From positions 1 through 64,000 of the forward strand of contig CAZWBA010000003.1 of assembly GCA_964631955.1 (NCBI GenBank): DNA of 64,000 bases. The letters run 5' to 3'. The first letter of the stretch is position 1; the number at the start of each line of letters is the position of its first letter. Shown piece after piece: positions 44,255 through 53,381 of the stretch. Source of the stretch: CAMLJR01 sp964631955. Lineage in GTDB: Bacteria > Pseudomonadota > Gammaproteobacteria > Pseudomonadales > CAMLJR01. Made by a program: the position numbers and the translations under genes. The notes beneath the pieces are model-generated. The model had not been told where the DNA came from. It searched no databases and saw only the letters and a program-made list of their open reading frames with translations.

Positions 44255-44292
44255 AAAGCCGTATCGAATCATTCGCGCGAAAGGATTTATTC

Positions 44293-45504
44293 GTGTCACA
44301 AAGATCAGTCAGTTTTTTTCGCACGCTCTGCAGCGTGATGATTTTTGTTGCGGCGGGCATTGGCTTCTCCGTCGAGACCACCGCAGCGGACAAGACCGAA
44401 ACGCGCGATCAGCTCGATCAGCTCAAAAGCGAAATGAACAAACTGCAGCAAATGCTGCAGCAATTTAAAGACGAGCGCTCAAAGCTGCGCGGTGATCTGA
44501 AAAAATCTGAAACCGATATCAGCTCAACGCAAAAGAAAATCCAGCAAATCGAACAGCAGTTACGCGAGCAGCAACAGCAGCTGGAAAAGCTGCAACAGCA
44601 GCGCCAGAGCCTGCAGAAAAACAAATCCGAACAGCAGAACCAGATCGCCCAGCAGGTTCGCGCCGCCTACGAGCTGGGAAAGGAAAACAAACTCAAGGCG
44701 CTACTCAACCAGGAAGACCCCAATAAAATCGGCCGCGCAATGGCGTATTACGATTATTTCAATCGCGCGCGCGCCGAACAGATCGACGCCTACATCGATC
44801 TGGTCAGCAAGCTCGATTTGATTCAGCCGCAAATCGAGCAAAAAGCACAGGAATTGAGCGCAGCAAAGGTCGAACTCGATGCACAGCGCAAAGAACTGTT
44901 GAGCGCGCGCAACGAGCGTCAACGCACGCTGGCTCAGATCAATAGCTCCATTCAGGGCAAGAGCGAAGAGCTGCGCCAGCGTCAACGTGATCGCCAGGCC
45001 CTGGAACAGGTGCTGCGCAAAATCGAGCGCGATGCAAAAGAGCGCGAAACCAGACAGCGCACGACAATTGCCCGCACGCAACTGGAACCCATTCTCAGCG
45101 GACAACCATTTCGTGAATTGCGCGGTCAGCTGCCCTGGCCAACCAATGGCAAACTGGCAAATCAGTTCGGCGCATTGCGCGAGGGCAGCGACATGCGCTG
45201 GCAGGGCATCAATATCGATGCGCGCGAAGGCGAACCGGTGCGTGCAATTCACAATGGTCGCGTCGTATTCGCAGATTGGCTCCGCGGTTCGGGCCTGCTC
45301 ATCATCGTCGATCATGGCAACGATTATTTAAGCCTGTACGCCCACAATCAGACGCTATTGAAAAATGTTGGCGATGTCGTGAAGGGCGGTGAACAGATTG
45401 CCACCGTCGGCGACACCGGCGGTGAGCAGCACACAGGTCTTTATTTCGAAATCCGTCACAAAGGCGCACCGACCAATCCTGCAGATTGGTGTCGACGCGG
45501 CTGA
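44293..45504 (+). CDS. envC: Murein hydrolase activator EnvC
   Basis: Periplasmic activator of the amidases AmiA/AmiB during cell division. The 403-residue protein has a signal peptide (SFFRTLCSVMIFVAAGIGF), long coiled coils rich in Q/E/K (about 30-250) and a C-terminal LytM/M23 domain. The LytM site is degenerate: the usual metal-binding histidine positions read MRWQGINIDA and GLYFEIRH, so it should be regulatory rather than catalytic, as for E. coli EnvC. The GTG at 44293 has AAGGA upstream. Confidence 0.94.
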   Translation: MSQRSVSFFRTLCSVMIFVAAGIGFSVETTAADKTETRDQLDQLKSEMNKLQQMLQQFKDERSKLRGDLKKSETDISSTQKKIQQIEQQLREQQQQLEKLQQQRQSLQKNKSEQQNQIAQQVRAAYELGKENKLKALLNQEDPNKIGRAMAYYDYFNRARAEQIDAYIDLVSKLDLIQPQIEQKAQELSAAKVELDAQRKELLSARNERQRTLAQINSSIQGKSEELRQRQRDRQALEQVLRKIERDAKERETRQRTTIARTQLEPILSGQPFRELRGQLPWPTNGKLANQFGALREGSDMRWQGINIDAREGEPVRAIHNGRVVFADWLRGSGLLIIVDHGNDYLSLYAHNQTLLKNVGDVVKGGEQIATVGDTGGEQHTGLYFEIRHKGAPTNPADWCRRG

Positions 45505-45559
45505 TGACAGGTAATATCTTGTTTTTTTCCTAACGCTATTTCTCCGCCTGAGGGCAATC

Positions 45560-46900
45560 ATGATCAAGCAGTATCGGCATTGGTTCGGCGCCCTCGCTTT
45601 CGCGGTTTGCACTATCAGCTCCGCATGCGCCCAGGATGTAAATCCTGACGAAGGCAAATTGCCGCTCGACGAGCTGCGCCGATTCGCCGATGTGTTTAAT
45701 CAGATCAAACAGAGCTATGTCGAAGAGGTCGACGACACAACGCTGCTGGAAAATGCGATTCGCGGCATGTTGTCGGGACTCGATCCGCACTCGACGTATC
45801 TGGACGCCAAATCGTTCGACGAATTGCAGATGAATACCACCGGCGAATTCGGCGGTCTCGGCCTGGAAGTCGGACTCGAAAACGGTTTCGTCAAAGTCAT
45901 CAGCCCGCTGGACGATACGCCAGCGCAAAAAGCAGGCATCGAAGCCGGTGACCTGATTATCAAGATCGATGGCAAACCTGTTAAAGGAATGAGTCTGAAC
46001 GACGCTGTCGATAGCATGCGTGGACCGCGTGGCAGCGAAATCGAACTGACGATTGTGCGCGAACGCGTGCATCAACCCTTCGATGTGAAATTGAAGCGTG
46101 ACATGATCAAGGTGCTTTCGGTGAAAAGCCGTACGCTGCAACCGGGCTATGGTTATATCCGTGTCGCGCAATTTCAGGCTAACACAGGAACCGAGGTGCG
46201 CCGCGCAGTCGATAAACTCAAAAAGGAAAACAAGGAGCTCAACGGCTTCGTGATCGATCTTCGCAACAATCCGGGCGGAGTTCTGCAGGCCGCTGTCGAT
46301 GTAGTCGATGCATTCGTGCGCGAAGGCCTGATCGTATACACCGAGGGACGCCTGCCCAATTCGAAATCGCAGTTCAAAGCAACGCCGGATGACGCGGCCA
46401 ATGGCAAACCGATCGTTGTACTGATCAATGGCGGCTCGGCCTCTGCGTCCGAAATCGTCGCGGGTGCGCTGCAGGATCACAAGCGTGCCGTGATCATGGG
46501 CACTGACAGTTTCGGTAAGGGGTCGGTGCAAACGGTCATGCCGCTATCCGAAACCAGCGCCATCAAACTCACCACCGCGCGCTATTACACGCCCAACGGC
46601 CGCTCGATTCAGGCGCACGGCATCGAACCGGATATTCTGGTCGAGCGCGCAAAAATCGAAACACTGCCACGCGGCGACAACATCACCGAAGCCGACCTGG
46701 AAGGGCATCTGCGCAATGGCACCAGCAAGGAAAGCGATAGCAAATCGCGCAAGGACGAACCGCAGGACAAACTGCTCAGCAGCGACAATCAACTCTATGA
46801 AGCATTGAACCTGCTCAAGGGGCTCAATGTATTGGGCCTCATTCCAAAACTCGAAGGCCCTGCCATCGCCACGCAAGCGATTGAACCGCCGTCGCCATAG
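45560..46900 (+). CDS. ctpA: C-terminal processing protease, S41 family
   Basis: Periplasmic tail-specific serine protease of 446 residues. A signal peptide (ALAFAVCTISSACA) is followed by a helical N-terminal part, a PDZ domain (about 95-175, GLGLEVGLENGFVKVISPL) and the catalytic core. The Ser/Lys dyad lies in GGSASASEIVAGAL and SFGKGSVQTV, both intact. The C-terminal ~80 residues are charged. It lies directly downstream of envC; the S41-EnvC pairing is common in gammaproteobacteria and fits cell-envelope remodelling. Confidence 0.95.
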   Translation: MIKQYRHWFGALAFAVCTISSACAQDVNPDEGKLPLDELRRFADVFNQIKQSYVEEVDDTTLLENAIRGMLSGLDPHSTYLDAKSFDELQMNTTGEFGGLGLEVGLENGFVKVISPLDDTPAQKAGIEAGDLIIKIDGKPVKGMSLNDAVDSMRGPRGSEIELTIVRERVHQPFDVKLKRDMIKVLSVKSRTLQPGYGYIRVAQFQANTGTEVRRAVDKLKKENKELNGFVIDLRNNPGGVLQAAVDVVDAFVREGLIVYTEGRLPNSKSQFKATPDDAANGKPIVVLINGGSASASEIVAGALQDHKRAVIMGTDSFGKGSVQTVMPLSETSAIKLTTARYYTPNGRSIQAHGIEPDILVERAKIETLPRGDNITEADLEGHLRNGTSKESDSKSRKDEPQDKLLSSDNQLYEALNLLKGLNVLGLIPKLEGPAIATQAIEPPSP

Positions 46901-47089
46901 CGACAATATTCCGGCTCTCCACGCATGATGGCACCAAGCAATATTTCGTCAGTCACGCGATTGATGGCTAAGAACGGTTGATTTAGCCAAGTCTTTGGCG
47001 GTCGATGAAAATGCTTCGATGTACAAATTGCAATTCGTCAGTACAATTATGAAGACTTTGGTTATATCAATCTCTGGCGAGAGCTGACC

Positions 47090-47320
47090 ATGCCTATTCA
47101 TATCAATCGTGCTGGCGAAATGAGCACCGACATCCCTCCACGACGTAATCGCTTCTTTGTCGTCGGCGGGGATTGGTATTTCAAAACTCGCGAAGGCGCC
47201 CCGATGGGCCCCTTCGATGATCGTCGCGAAGCCGAACAGGGCCTTTACGATTTCCTCGAATTCATGACGCTGGCAGAGCCGAAAACGCTGTCGCGCCTCT
47301 ACGCCGCACTGACTCAGTAG
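47090..47320 (+). CDS. Small DUF6316-like protein
   Basis: Protein of 76 residues with the compact pattern RFFVVGGDWYFKTREGAPMG and PFDDRREAEQGLYDFLEFM, seen in DUF6316-type proteins of gammaproteobacteria. It resembles a GYF/PilZ-sized beta module with one helix. Its function is unknown. It has no signal peptide. A GGCGAGAG element precedes the ATG at 47090, though an internal Met at position 11 could also start. It converges with hisF. Confidence 0.7.
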   Translation: MPIHINRAGEMSTDIPPRRNRFFVVGGDWYFKTREGAPMGPFDDRREAEQGLYDFLEFMTLAEPKTLSRLYAALTQ

Positions 47321-47341
47321 TTTTTTCCGGAGGGCGCCTCA

Positions 47342-48103
47342 TCAGAGACGCACTTCAACGCCTCGCTCTCGCATGAAGCGCTTCGCTTCAGGCACGCTGA
47401 ACTGCCCGAAATGAAAAATGCTCGCCGCCAGGACGGCATCGGCGCCGCCGAGCTTCACGCCATCGACCAGATGCTGAAGATCGCCGACGCCGCCTGAAGC
47501 GATAACCGGCACGGGTACGGCATCGCTGATCGCTCGCGTCACTGCCAAATCAAAACCCGCCTTCGTGCCGTCACGATCCATACTCGTCAGCAGTAATTCG
47601 CCCGCGCCATTTGCGACCATTTTTCTTGCCCATTCGATGGCGTCAATTCCTGTTGCGCGACGACCGCCGTGCGTAAAGATTTCCCAGCGATTTTCCGCGA
47701 CCTGCTTCGTGTCGATCGCGACAACGATACATTGCGAACCGAATTTCTCCGCAGCTTCCTTGACGAAATCGGGATTGTGAATTGCAGCAGTATTGATGCT
47801 GACCTTGTCAGCGCCCGCATTGAGCATGGTGCGAATATCTTTCACCGTGCGAATACCACCACCGACGGTGAGCGGAATAAACACCTCCTCGGCGATTCTC
47901 TCCACCGTGTGCACGGTGGTACCGCGCTCTTCATTGCTTGCGGTGATATCGAGAAAGGTAATTTCATCCGCGCCCTGATCGTTGTAACGCCTGGCGATTT
48001 CGACCGGGTCGCCCGCATCGCGAATATCGACGAAATTGACGCCTTTGACGACGCGACCTTTATCGACATCGAGACACGGAATGATGCGCTTGGCGAGACC
48101 CAT
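47342..48103 (-). CDS. hisF: Imidazole glycerol phosphate synthase subunit HisF
   Basis: Cyclase subunit of the HisF-HisH glutamine amidotransferase, making imidazole glycerol phosphate and AICAR. The 253-residue TIM barrel has the catalytic aspartates in IPCLDVDKGRVVKGVNF (shown as IPCLDVDKGRVVKG) and LLTSMDRDGTKAGFD, with phosphate sites VGGGIRT and ASGGVGD. Length is standard. It ends the leftward his cluster and lies 21 bp downstream of purT. Confidence 0.98.
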   Translation of the reverse strand: MGLAKRIIPCLDVDKGRVVKGVNFVDIRDAGDPVEIARRYNDQGADEITFLDITASNEERGTTVHTVERIAEEVFIPLTVGGGIRTVKDIRTMLNAGADKVSINTAAIHNPDFVKEAAEKFGSQCIVVAIDTKQVAENRWEIFTHGGRRATGIDAIEWARKMVANGAGELLLTSMDRDGTKAGFDLAVTRAISDAVPVPVIASGGVGDLQHLVDGVKLGGADAVLAASIFHFGQFSVPEAKRFMRERGVEVRL

Positions 48104-48124
48104 ATAAAATCCTGAAAAAAGAGA

Positions 48125-49321
48125 TCACAGTTCCACTTGAACAGCGTCGATAATTGCTCGCGCCTTTTCGCGTGCCTGCTCGATATTTTCTGCGCGCGCA
48201 AGCCCCACACCCATACGGCGCTGACCGCGCACCTCGGGTTTACCGAATAAACGCAATGCAGTATCGGGTTGCGCGAGCGCCTTATCGAGATTGCTGAAGC
48301 GCACACAATCCGAATCACCTTCCACGAGCAATGCACACGAAGCCGACGGCCCCTGCTGACGAATGACGGGGATCGGCAAATCGAGAATCGCACGAACGTG
48401 TAACGCGAACTCGGATAGCTCCTGCGAAATCAGCGTGACAAGTCCGGTGTCGTGCGGGCGCGGCGATACCTCGCTGAAAATCACTTCATCGCCGCGCACG
48501 AATAACTCGACACCGAACAAGCCCACACCGCCTAACGCATCAGTAATGTCGCGAGAGATTTTTTCTGCTCGCTGCAAGGCGAGCACAGACATCGGTTGCG
48601 GCTGCCACGATTCACGATAATCGCCGGCGACCTGCAAATGACCGATCGGTGCGCAGAATTGCGTACCGAATGTATTGCCATCAAGAATGCTGCGCACCGT
48701 CAGCAACGTGATTTCGTAGTCGAATTCGACAAAACCTTCGACGATGACACGACCTGCACCTGCCCGCCCACCCTCTTGCGCATAACGCCAGGCATAATCG
48801 ATATCGGCTTCGCTTTTAACGACCGACTGCCCCTTGCCCGACGAGCTCATAATTGGCTTGACGACACAAGGGATACCGATTGCACCTATCGCGGCACGAA
48901 ACTCCGCTTCGCTCTCAGCAAAACGATAAGGTGATGTGGGCAGCTTCAGTTCTTCCGCGGCAAGACGGCGAATGCCCTCGCGGTTCATTGTGAGCTTCGC
49001 CGCGCGCGCTGTCGGTATGACGCGAAAACCTTCACTCTCCAATTCAAGCAGTGTATCGGTCGCGATCGCTTCGATTTCGGGAACGATTAAATCGGGTTGT
49101 TCGCTTTCAATAATTTTTCGTAGCGCTGCGCCATCGAGCATCGATACCACATGGCTGCGATGTGCAACCTGCATCGCGGGAGCATTCGCATAACGATCGA
49201 TGGCAATGACCTCGACGCCGAAGCGCTGCGCCTCGATCGCAACTTCCTTGCCGAGCTCACCCGAACCCAGCAGCAGGATTTTTTTCGCGGATTTTCTCAG
49301 CGGCGTACCGATGCAGGCCAT
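48125..49321 (-). CDS. purT: Formate-dependent phosphoribosylglycinamide formyltransferase
   Basis: ATP-grasp enzyme of 398 residues making formyl-GAR from GAR, formate and ATP in purine synthesis. Features are the N-terminal KILLLGSGELGKEVAIEAQR, the VIVPEIEAIATDTL segment, the ATP-grasp lid CVVKPIMSSSGKGQSVVKS (as VKPIMSSSGKGQSVV), and FSEVSPRPHDTG near the C-terminus. It interrupts the his cluster between hisA and hisF. AICAR, the by-product of HisF, feeds the purine pathway, a possible functional reason. Confidence 0.97.
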   Translation of the reverse strand: MACIGTPLRKSAKKILLLGSGELGKEVAIEAQRFGVEVIAIDRYANAPAMQVAHRSHVVSMLDGAALRKIIESEQPDLIVPEIEAIATDTLLELESEGFRVIPTARAAKLTMNREGIRRLAAEELKLPTSPYRFAESEAEFRAAIGAIGIPCVVKPIMSSSGKGQSVVKSEADIDYAWRYAQEGGRAGAGRVIVEGFVEFDYEITLLTVRSILDGNTFGTQFCAPIGHLQVAGDYRESWQPQPMSVLALQRAEKISRDITDALGGVGLFGVELFVRGDEVIFSEVSPRPHDTGLVTLISQELSEFALHVRAILDLPIPVIRQQGPSASCALLVEGDSDCVRFSNLDKALAQPDTALRLFGKPEVRGQRRMGVGLARAENIEQAREKARAIIDAVQVEL

Positions 49322-49352
49322 GACTAACGCTCTATTTCAGCCGCAATCAATT

Positions 49353-50081
49353 TCATTGATCACAGAAGGCTTGCGCCTCGGTGAGACTCAAGGTGTTTTC
49401 GTAAATCGCACGACCGGTGATCGCACCGAGAATCCCTTTCGCAGCGACGGTTTTGAGCGCACGGATATCGTCCATATTGGTAACGCCACCCGATGCGATA
49501 ACGGGGATCGTCGATGCCTCAGCCAATGCGACTGTCGCTTCGACATTCACCCCCTGCATCATGCCGTCACGACTGATATCGGTGTACACAATCGCGGTGA
49601 CTCCATCCTGCTCGAAACGTTTCGCCAGATCGGTAGCTTTTACACTCGACACTTCCGCCCAGCCATCGGTGGCGACCAGACCATTTTTCGCGTCGATGCC
49701 GACGATAATTCTGTTCGGAAATTTCTTGCAAACTTCAGCGATGAATTGCGGCTCTTTCACCGCCTTGGTGCCGATGATGACGTAGCTCACACCGGCATTT
49801 AAATATTGCTCGATGATTTCGATACTGCGAATTCCGCCGCCGATCTGAATCGGCAATTTCGGAAATTTTTTTGCGATCGCGGTAACCGCTTCACCGTTTA
49901 CCGGCGTACCCGCGAATGCGCCGTTGAGATCGACGAGATGCAGACGGCGCGCGCCAGCATCGACCCAACGCTGCGCCATCGAAACGGGATCATCGCCGTA
50001 CACCGTCGAATCATCCATCAAACCCTGGCGCAAACGCACGCACTTGCCGTCTTTCAAATCGATCGCGGGAATAACTAACAT
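49353..50081 (-). CDS. hisA: ProFAR isomerase HisA
   Basis: TIM-barrel isomerase of 242 residues converting ProFAR to PRFAR in histidine synthesis. The catalytic aspartates lie in VIPAIDLKDGKCVRLRQG and VYTDISRDGMMQGVN, with phosphate sites IGGGIRS and ASGGVTNMDD. The ATG at 50081 fits the family start; an upstream TTG adds four residues without support. It is preceded by a short structured repeat separating it from hisH. Confidence 0.97.
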   Translation of the reverse strand: MLVIPAIDLKDGKCVRLRQGLMDDSTVYGDDPVSMAQRWVDAGARRLHLVDLNGAFAGTPVNGEAVTAIAKKFPKLPIQIGGGIRSIEIIEQYLNAGVSYVIIGTKAVKEPQFIAEVCKKFPNRIIVGIDAKNGLVATDGWAEVSSVKATDLAKRFEQDGVTAIVYTDISRDGMMQGVNVEATVALAEASTIPVIASGGVTNMDDIRALKTVAAKGILGAITGRAIYENTLSLTEAQAFCDQ

Positions 50082-50112
50082 AAAACGATTCAACTCACTC
50101 TATTAATGCACT

Positions 50113-50155
50113 GAACCAATCCCCCTCTTTGTTTAGAGGGGCCAGGGGAGATTTG
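50113..50155. repeat. Imperfect palindromic element between hisH and hisA
   Basis: CCCCCTCTTTGTTTAGAGGGG and a following GCCAGGGGAG form a C/G-rich hairpin in the 78-bp hisH-hisA gap. CCCTCT and AGAGGG pair around a TTGTTT loop. Its sequence differs from the GCGGACACACAGG repeats. It may modulate his mRNA or be a small mobile repeat. Confidence 0.55.
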
Positions 50156-50159
50156 AAAA

Positions 50160-50816
50160 TTACTGCCTGCCATCCCACGCCAGGAAATTTTGCAGCAGAC
50201 GCAAACCGGCATCGCTGCTTTTCTCGGGGTGAAATTGCACGGCGAACAGGTTGTTGTGCGCGAGCGCAGCGTGGATCTGCACGCCGTACTGCGCGGTTGC
50301 AGCAACGTAATCGGGCGTGTCGCAATGAATATAAAAACTGTGCACGAAGTAAAAGCGACTGTCCTGCGCTATGCCATCCCATAAGGGATGTGCAATCGTT
50401 TGTTGTACCTGATTCCATCCCATATGCGGCACTTTCAATTTTTCGCCGCTGGCATCCTTGAGCGGGTCACCGAAAAACTTCACCTTCCCCGGCAGTATCG
50501 ACAGACAATCAACGCCACCATTTTCTTCGCTGTGCTGCATGAGCGCCTGCATGCCAACGCAAATAGCGAGTAACGGCTTGCCGCTCGCGATGACGTCGCG
50601 CACAACCTTGTCGATATTCAGACGCAGAATTTCCGCCATGCAGTCGCGAATCGCACCGACGCCCGGGAATACCACGCGGTCGGCTTTCGCGATGATGTGT
50701 GCATCGCTCGTGATGAAAACCTCGATACCGGGATTCACTTTACGCAGCGCACTCGCAACCGAATGCAGGTTGCCCATACCGTAATCGATTACCGCAACGC
50801 TCGATTTGTCAGGCAT
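50160..50816 (-). CDS. hisH: Imidazole glycerol phosphate synthase subunit HisH
   Basis: Class I glutamine amidotransferase of 218 residues supplying ammonia to HisF. The nucleophile cysteine is in LLAICVGMQAL, the oxyanion strand in PGVGAIRDC, and the His/Glu pair in VQFHPEKSSDAG. The N-terminus VAVIDYGMGNLHSV is canonical. It lies between hisB and hisA on the same strand. Confidence 0.97.
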   Translation of the reverse strand: MPDKSSVAVIDYGMGNLHSVASALRKVNPGIEVFITSDAHIIAKADRVVFPGVGAIRDCMAEILRLNIDKVVRDVIASGKPLLAICVGMQALMQHSEENGGVDCLSILPGKVKFFGDPLKDASGEKLKVPHMGWNQVQQTIAHPLWDGIAQDSRFYFVHSFYIHCDTPDYVAATAQYGVQIHAALAHNNLFAVQFHPEKSSDAGLRLLQNFLAWDGRQ

Positions 50817-50837
50817 AAATTACCATGCACCTTTTAA

Positions 50838-51428
50838 TTACAGCGTACCTTTTGTTGATGGCGTGACTCCCGCCATGCGCGGGTCGAGTTCGCACGCCAT
50901 GCGCAACGCGCGACCGAATGCCTTGAACACGGTTTCAGCCTGATGGTGACTGTTCACGCCGCGCAAATTGTCGATATGCAATGTCACCTTCGCGTGATTG
51001 ACGAAGCCGCGAAAAAATTCTCCAAATAAATCAACATCGAAATTACCGATGCGACCGCGCGTGAACGGCACCTGCAATTCGAGACCGGGGCGTCCTGAAA
51101 AATCGATAACAACACGCGACAACGCTTCATCGAGCGGCACATAGGAATGGCCGTAACGGGTCATGCCTTTTTTATCGCCGACCGCCTGCGCGAACGCCTG
51201 CCCCAGTGTGATGCCGACATCTTCAACGGTGTGGTGATCATCGATATGCAGATCACCTTTGGCCTGAATATCGATATCGATAAGGCCGTGGCGGGCGATC
51301 TGATCAAGCATGTGTTCGAGGAACGGCACGCCGATGGCAAAACGGGATTGGCCGGTGCCGTCGAGGTTGATGCTGACCGTGATTTGCGTTTCGAGGGTAT
51401 CGCGGGTGACGGTGGCTTTACGAGCCAT
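50838..51428 (-). CDS. hisB: Imidazoleglycerol-phosphate dehydratase HisB (monofunctional)
   Basis: Manganese-dependent dehydratase of 196 residues acting after HisF/HisH. The two metal-binding signatures are HIDDHHTVEDVGITLGQA (HDHHTVED-type) and GVNSHHQAETVFKAFGRAL. It lacks the histidinol-phosphatase domain fused in E. coli, so that step must be encoded elsewhere. GGAG precedes the ATG. It is the first gene of the hisB-hisH-hisA-purT-hisF run. Confidence 0.97.
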   Translation of the reverse strand: MARKATVTRDTLETQITVSINLDGTGQSRFAIGVPFLEHMLDQIARHGLIDIDIQAKGDLHIDDHHTVEDVGITLGQAFAQAVGDKKGMTRYGHSYVPLDEALSRVVIDFSGRPGLELQVPFTRGRIGNFDVDLFGEFFRGFVNHAKVTLHIDNLRGVNSHHQAETVFKAFGRALRMACELDPRMAGVTPSTKGTL

Positions 51429-51500
51429 GTCGATCTCCAGATAAGGAAATCGGTATTATAAGGAACTCCCTTTGGAATTGCCTCCCGGTGCCCCGCTCCC

Positions 51501-51893
51501 ATGCCAGTTATTCTTGAAGTCATCAATCGCCCCGACGCTAACGATCTCGCCGATCTTGAAAAAATCTATGCGGACTATCCGCTTCCACCCGTGAAATCGC
51601 TATCGGACTGGATCGACGCACAACGCGAGGCGGGACAAACGCTGATCGCGGGCCGCTTCAACGGTCATTTGCTGGCATCACTTTTTGTCGACAAAAACGG
51701 GCAGATCACTCACCTCTGCGTGCGCGCCTCGACGCGCCGACGCGGCACCGCCCGTCAGTTGCTGCAATTACTGCAGGCCAGCGCGGCGCAATTTCAGCTT
51801 CCCAAACTCGAAGCGCGCGATGAAACACTGGCGCCACTGTGGCAGCAGCTCGGATTCACCCATGTCGTCAACGGTTGGCAATGGGTACATTGA
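51501..51893 (+). CDS. PanZ-like GNAT acetyltransferase
   Basis: GNAT-fold protein of 130 residues resembling PanZ (YhhK), the acetyl-CoA sensor that controls PanD maturation and coenzyme A synthesis. The match is in overall order: DLADLEKIYADYPL, a LIAGRFNGHLLASLFV strand, the acetyl-CoA loop LCVRASTRRRGTARQLL and a late LGFTHVVNGWQWV. The PanZ assignment is moderate; a different GNAT substrate is possible. It is followed 16 bp later by mutY and is divergent from hisB. Confidence 0.72.
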   Translation: MPVILEVINRPDANDLADLEKIYADYPLPPVKSLSDWIDAQREAGQTLIAGRFNGHLLASLFVDKNGQITHLCVRASTRRRGTARQLLQLLQASAAQFQLPKLEARDETLAPLWQQLGFTHVVNGWQWVH

Positions 51894-51909
51894 TTACGCG
51901 GAAACGTGA

Positions 51910-52995
51910 TTGCCTGGAAACAATGATCCCGTGGACACACTGAATCGCTACGAAATCGATATCGCCATGCGCGTGCTCGCGTGGTTCGATCGACATGGCC
52001 GCAAGAATCTGCCGTGGCAGCAGGCGATTTCGCCCTATCGCGTCTGGGTTTCCGAAATCATGCTGCAGCAGACGCAGGTGCAGACCGTCATTCCCTACTA
52101 TGAGCGGTTTATGCGGGAATTGCCGAGCGTGCAGGATCTCGCCACAGCGAACCCCGATCACGTCATGCACCTGTGGACCGGTCTCGGCTATTACAGTCGA
52201 GCGCGCAATCTGCAACGCACCGCACAGATCGTTTGCGAGCAATACAGCGGCGAATTTCCCGATGACGTCGAACGGCTGAGCGATCTGCCCGGTATCGGCC
52301 GCTCGACTGCAGGTGCGATTGCATCGATCGCTTTCGGTAACCGGGCGGCGATTCTCGATGGCAACGTCAAACGCGTGCTCGCCCGTTTTCACGGCGTCGA
52401 GGGCTACCCAGGCGAAACCGCTGTGCATAACAAGCTATGGGATTTCGCGGAAAAGCACACACCGCAGAAACGTATCGAAGCCTATACGCAGGCGATGATG
52501 GATCTCGGTGCGACCCTCTGCACACGCAGCAAACCCGCTTGCGGTATTTGTCCGCTGACCGGGGATTGCGTCGCACGACAAGAAAGCCGCACCGCAGAGT
52601 TTCCCAGTAAAAAGCCCAAAAAAGCACTACCGGTAAAAAGCGCGCAGATGCTTATCATCCTCGACAAGCACGGCGATATTCTTCTCGAAAAGCGCCCCCC
52701 CACGGGAATCTGGTCAAGCCTGTGGGTATTTCCCCAGATCGAATCGGGCGATGACCCGATTGCCTACTGTGCGAACCATTTACAGCTCGAAACCGATATC
52801 CTCGAACGCTGGGACAGCTATCGGCATACCTTCAGCCACTATCATTTCGATATTGAACCCGTGCGACTGCGATTAAAAAAGCAACCCACCGCAATTAGCG
52901 AGAACGAGCGCCAGCTTTGGTATAACCTGCGCAACCCGGCAGCGATTGGCCTGGCGGCGCCAGTCGTAAAACTGCTGAAACAGCTCGAACAGTGA
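51910..52995 (+). CDS. mutY: Adenine DNA glycosylase MutY
   Basis: Removes adenine mispaired with 8-oxoguanine. The 361-residue protein has the catalytic glutamate in VSEIMLQQTQV, the helix-hairpin-helix LPGIGRSTAGAIASIAFG with the catalytic aspartate in ILDGNVKRVLARF, the iron-sulfur cysteines in CTRSKPACGICPLTGDC, and a C-terminal NUDIX-like domain for 8-oxoG recognition. It opens with TTG 51910; GTG 51931 is an equally plausible start with GGAAA upstream. It precedes yggX as in many gammaproteobacteria. Confidence 0.96.
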   Translation: MPGNNDPVDTLNRYEIDIAMRVLAWFDRHGRKNLPWQQAISPYRVWVSEIMLQQTQVQTVIPYYERFMRELPSVQDLATANPDHVMHLWTGLGYYSRARNLQRTAQIVCEQYSGEFPDDVERLSDLPGIGRSTAGAIASIAFGNRAAILDGNVKRVLARFHGVEGYPGETAVHNKLWDFAEKHTPQKRIEAYTQAMMDLGATLCTRSKPACGICPLTGDCVARQESRTAEFPSKKPKKALPVKSAQMLIILDKHGDILLEKRPPTGIWSSLWVFPQIESGDDPIAYCANHLQLETDILERWDSYRHTFSHYHFDIEPVRLRLKKQPTAISENERQLWYNLRNPAAIGLAAPVVKLLKQLEQ

Positions 52996-53004
52996 GATCA
53001 CACG

Positions 53005-53295
53005 ATGGCGCGCATGGTGCTCTGCAGAAAATATCAACGCGAAATGGAAGGCCTCGGTGCCCCGCCTTATCCAGGGGCTAAAGGCCGGGAAATTTTCGAA
53101 CACGTATCGAAACAGGCCTGGCAGGAATGGCAGGAACATCAAACGCAACTCATCAATGAGAAGCGCCTGTCGATGATGGACCCCGCCGCACGCAAATTCC
53201 TGCAGGAAGAAATGGATAAATTCTTCGCCGGCGAAGAATTCGCACGAGCGGAAGGATATGTGCCTCCAGAAAACCCGCTTCCGCCGAAAAATTAA
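53005..53295 (+). CDS. yggX: Fe(II)-trafficking / oxidative damage protection protein YggX
   Basis: Small cytosolic protein of 96 residues protecting iron-sulfur clusters and trafficking iron. The conserved pattern RMVLCRKYQREMEGL at the N-terminus with the redox cysteine, GREIFEHVSKQAWQEW, and LSMMDPAARKFLQEEMDKFF is complete. It lies 9 bp downstream of mutY, its usual neighbour. Confidence 0.97.
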   Translation: MARMVLCRKYQREMEGLGAPPYPGAKGREIFEHVSKQAWQEWQEHQTQLINEKRLSMMDPAARKFLQEEMDKFFAGEEFARAEGYVPPENPLPPKN

Positions 53296-53321
53296 CCATC
53301 GCCCGGGGCATTTCTTTCAAC

Positions 53322-53350
53322 TTGACTCGCACGAGGCATAACGGTTTAAT
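53322..53350 (+). promoter_or_regulatory. Sigma-70 promoter of tRNA-Phe
   Basis: TTGACT at 53322-53327 and TTTAAT at 53345-53350 are spaced by 17 bases, ending 31 bp before the tRNA. The host promoter is left of the integration point, so the tRNA stays transcribed in the lysogen. Confidence 0.7.
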
Positions 53351-53381
53351 ACGCGCCTCTCGCGATCAGGCGAGCCTTCAA

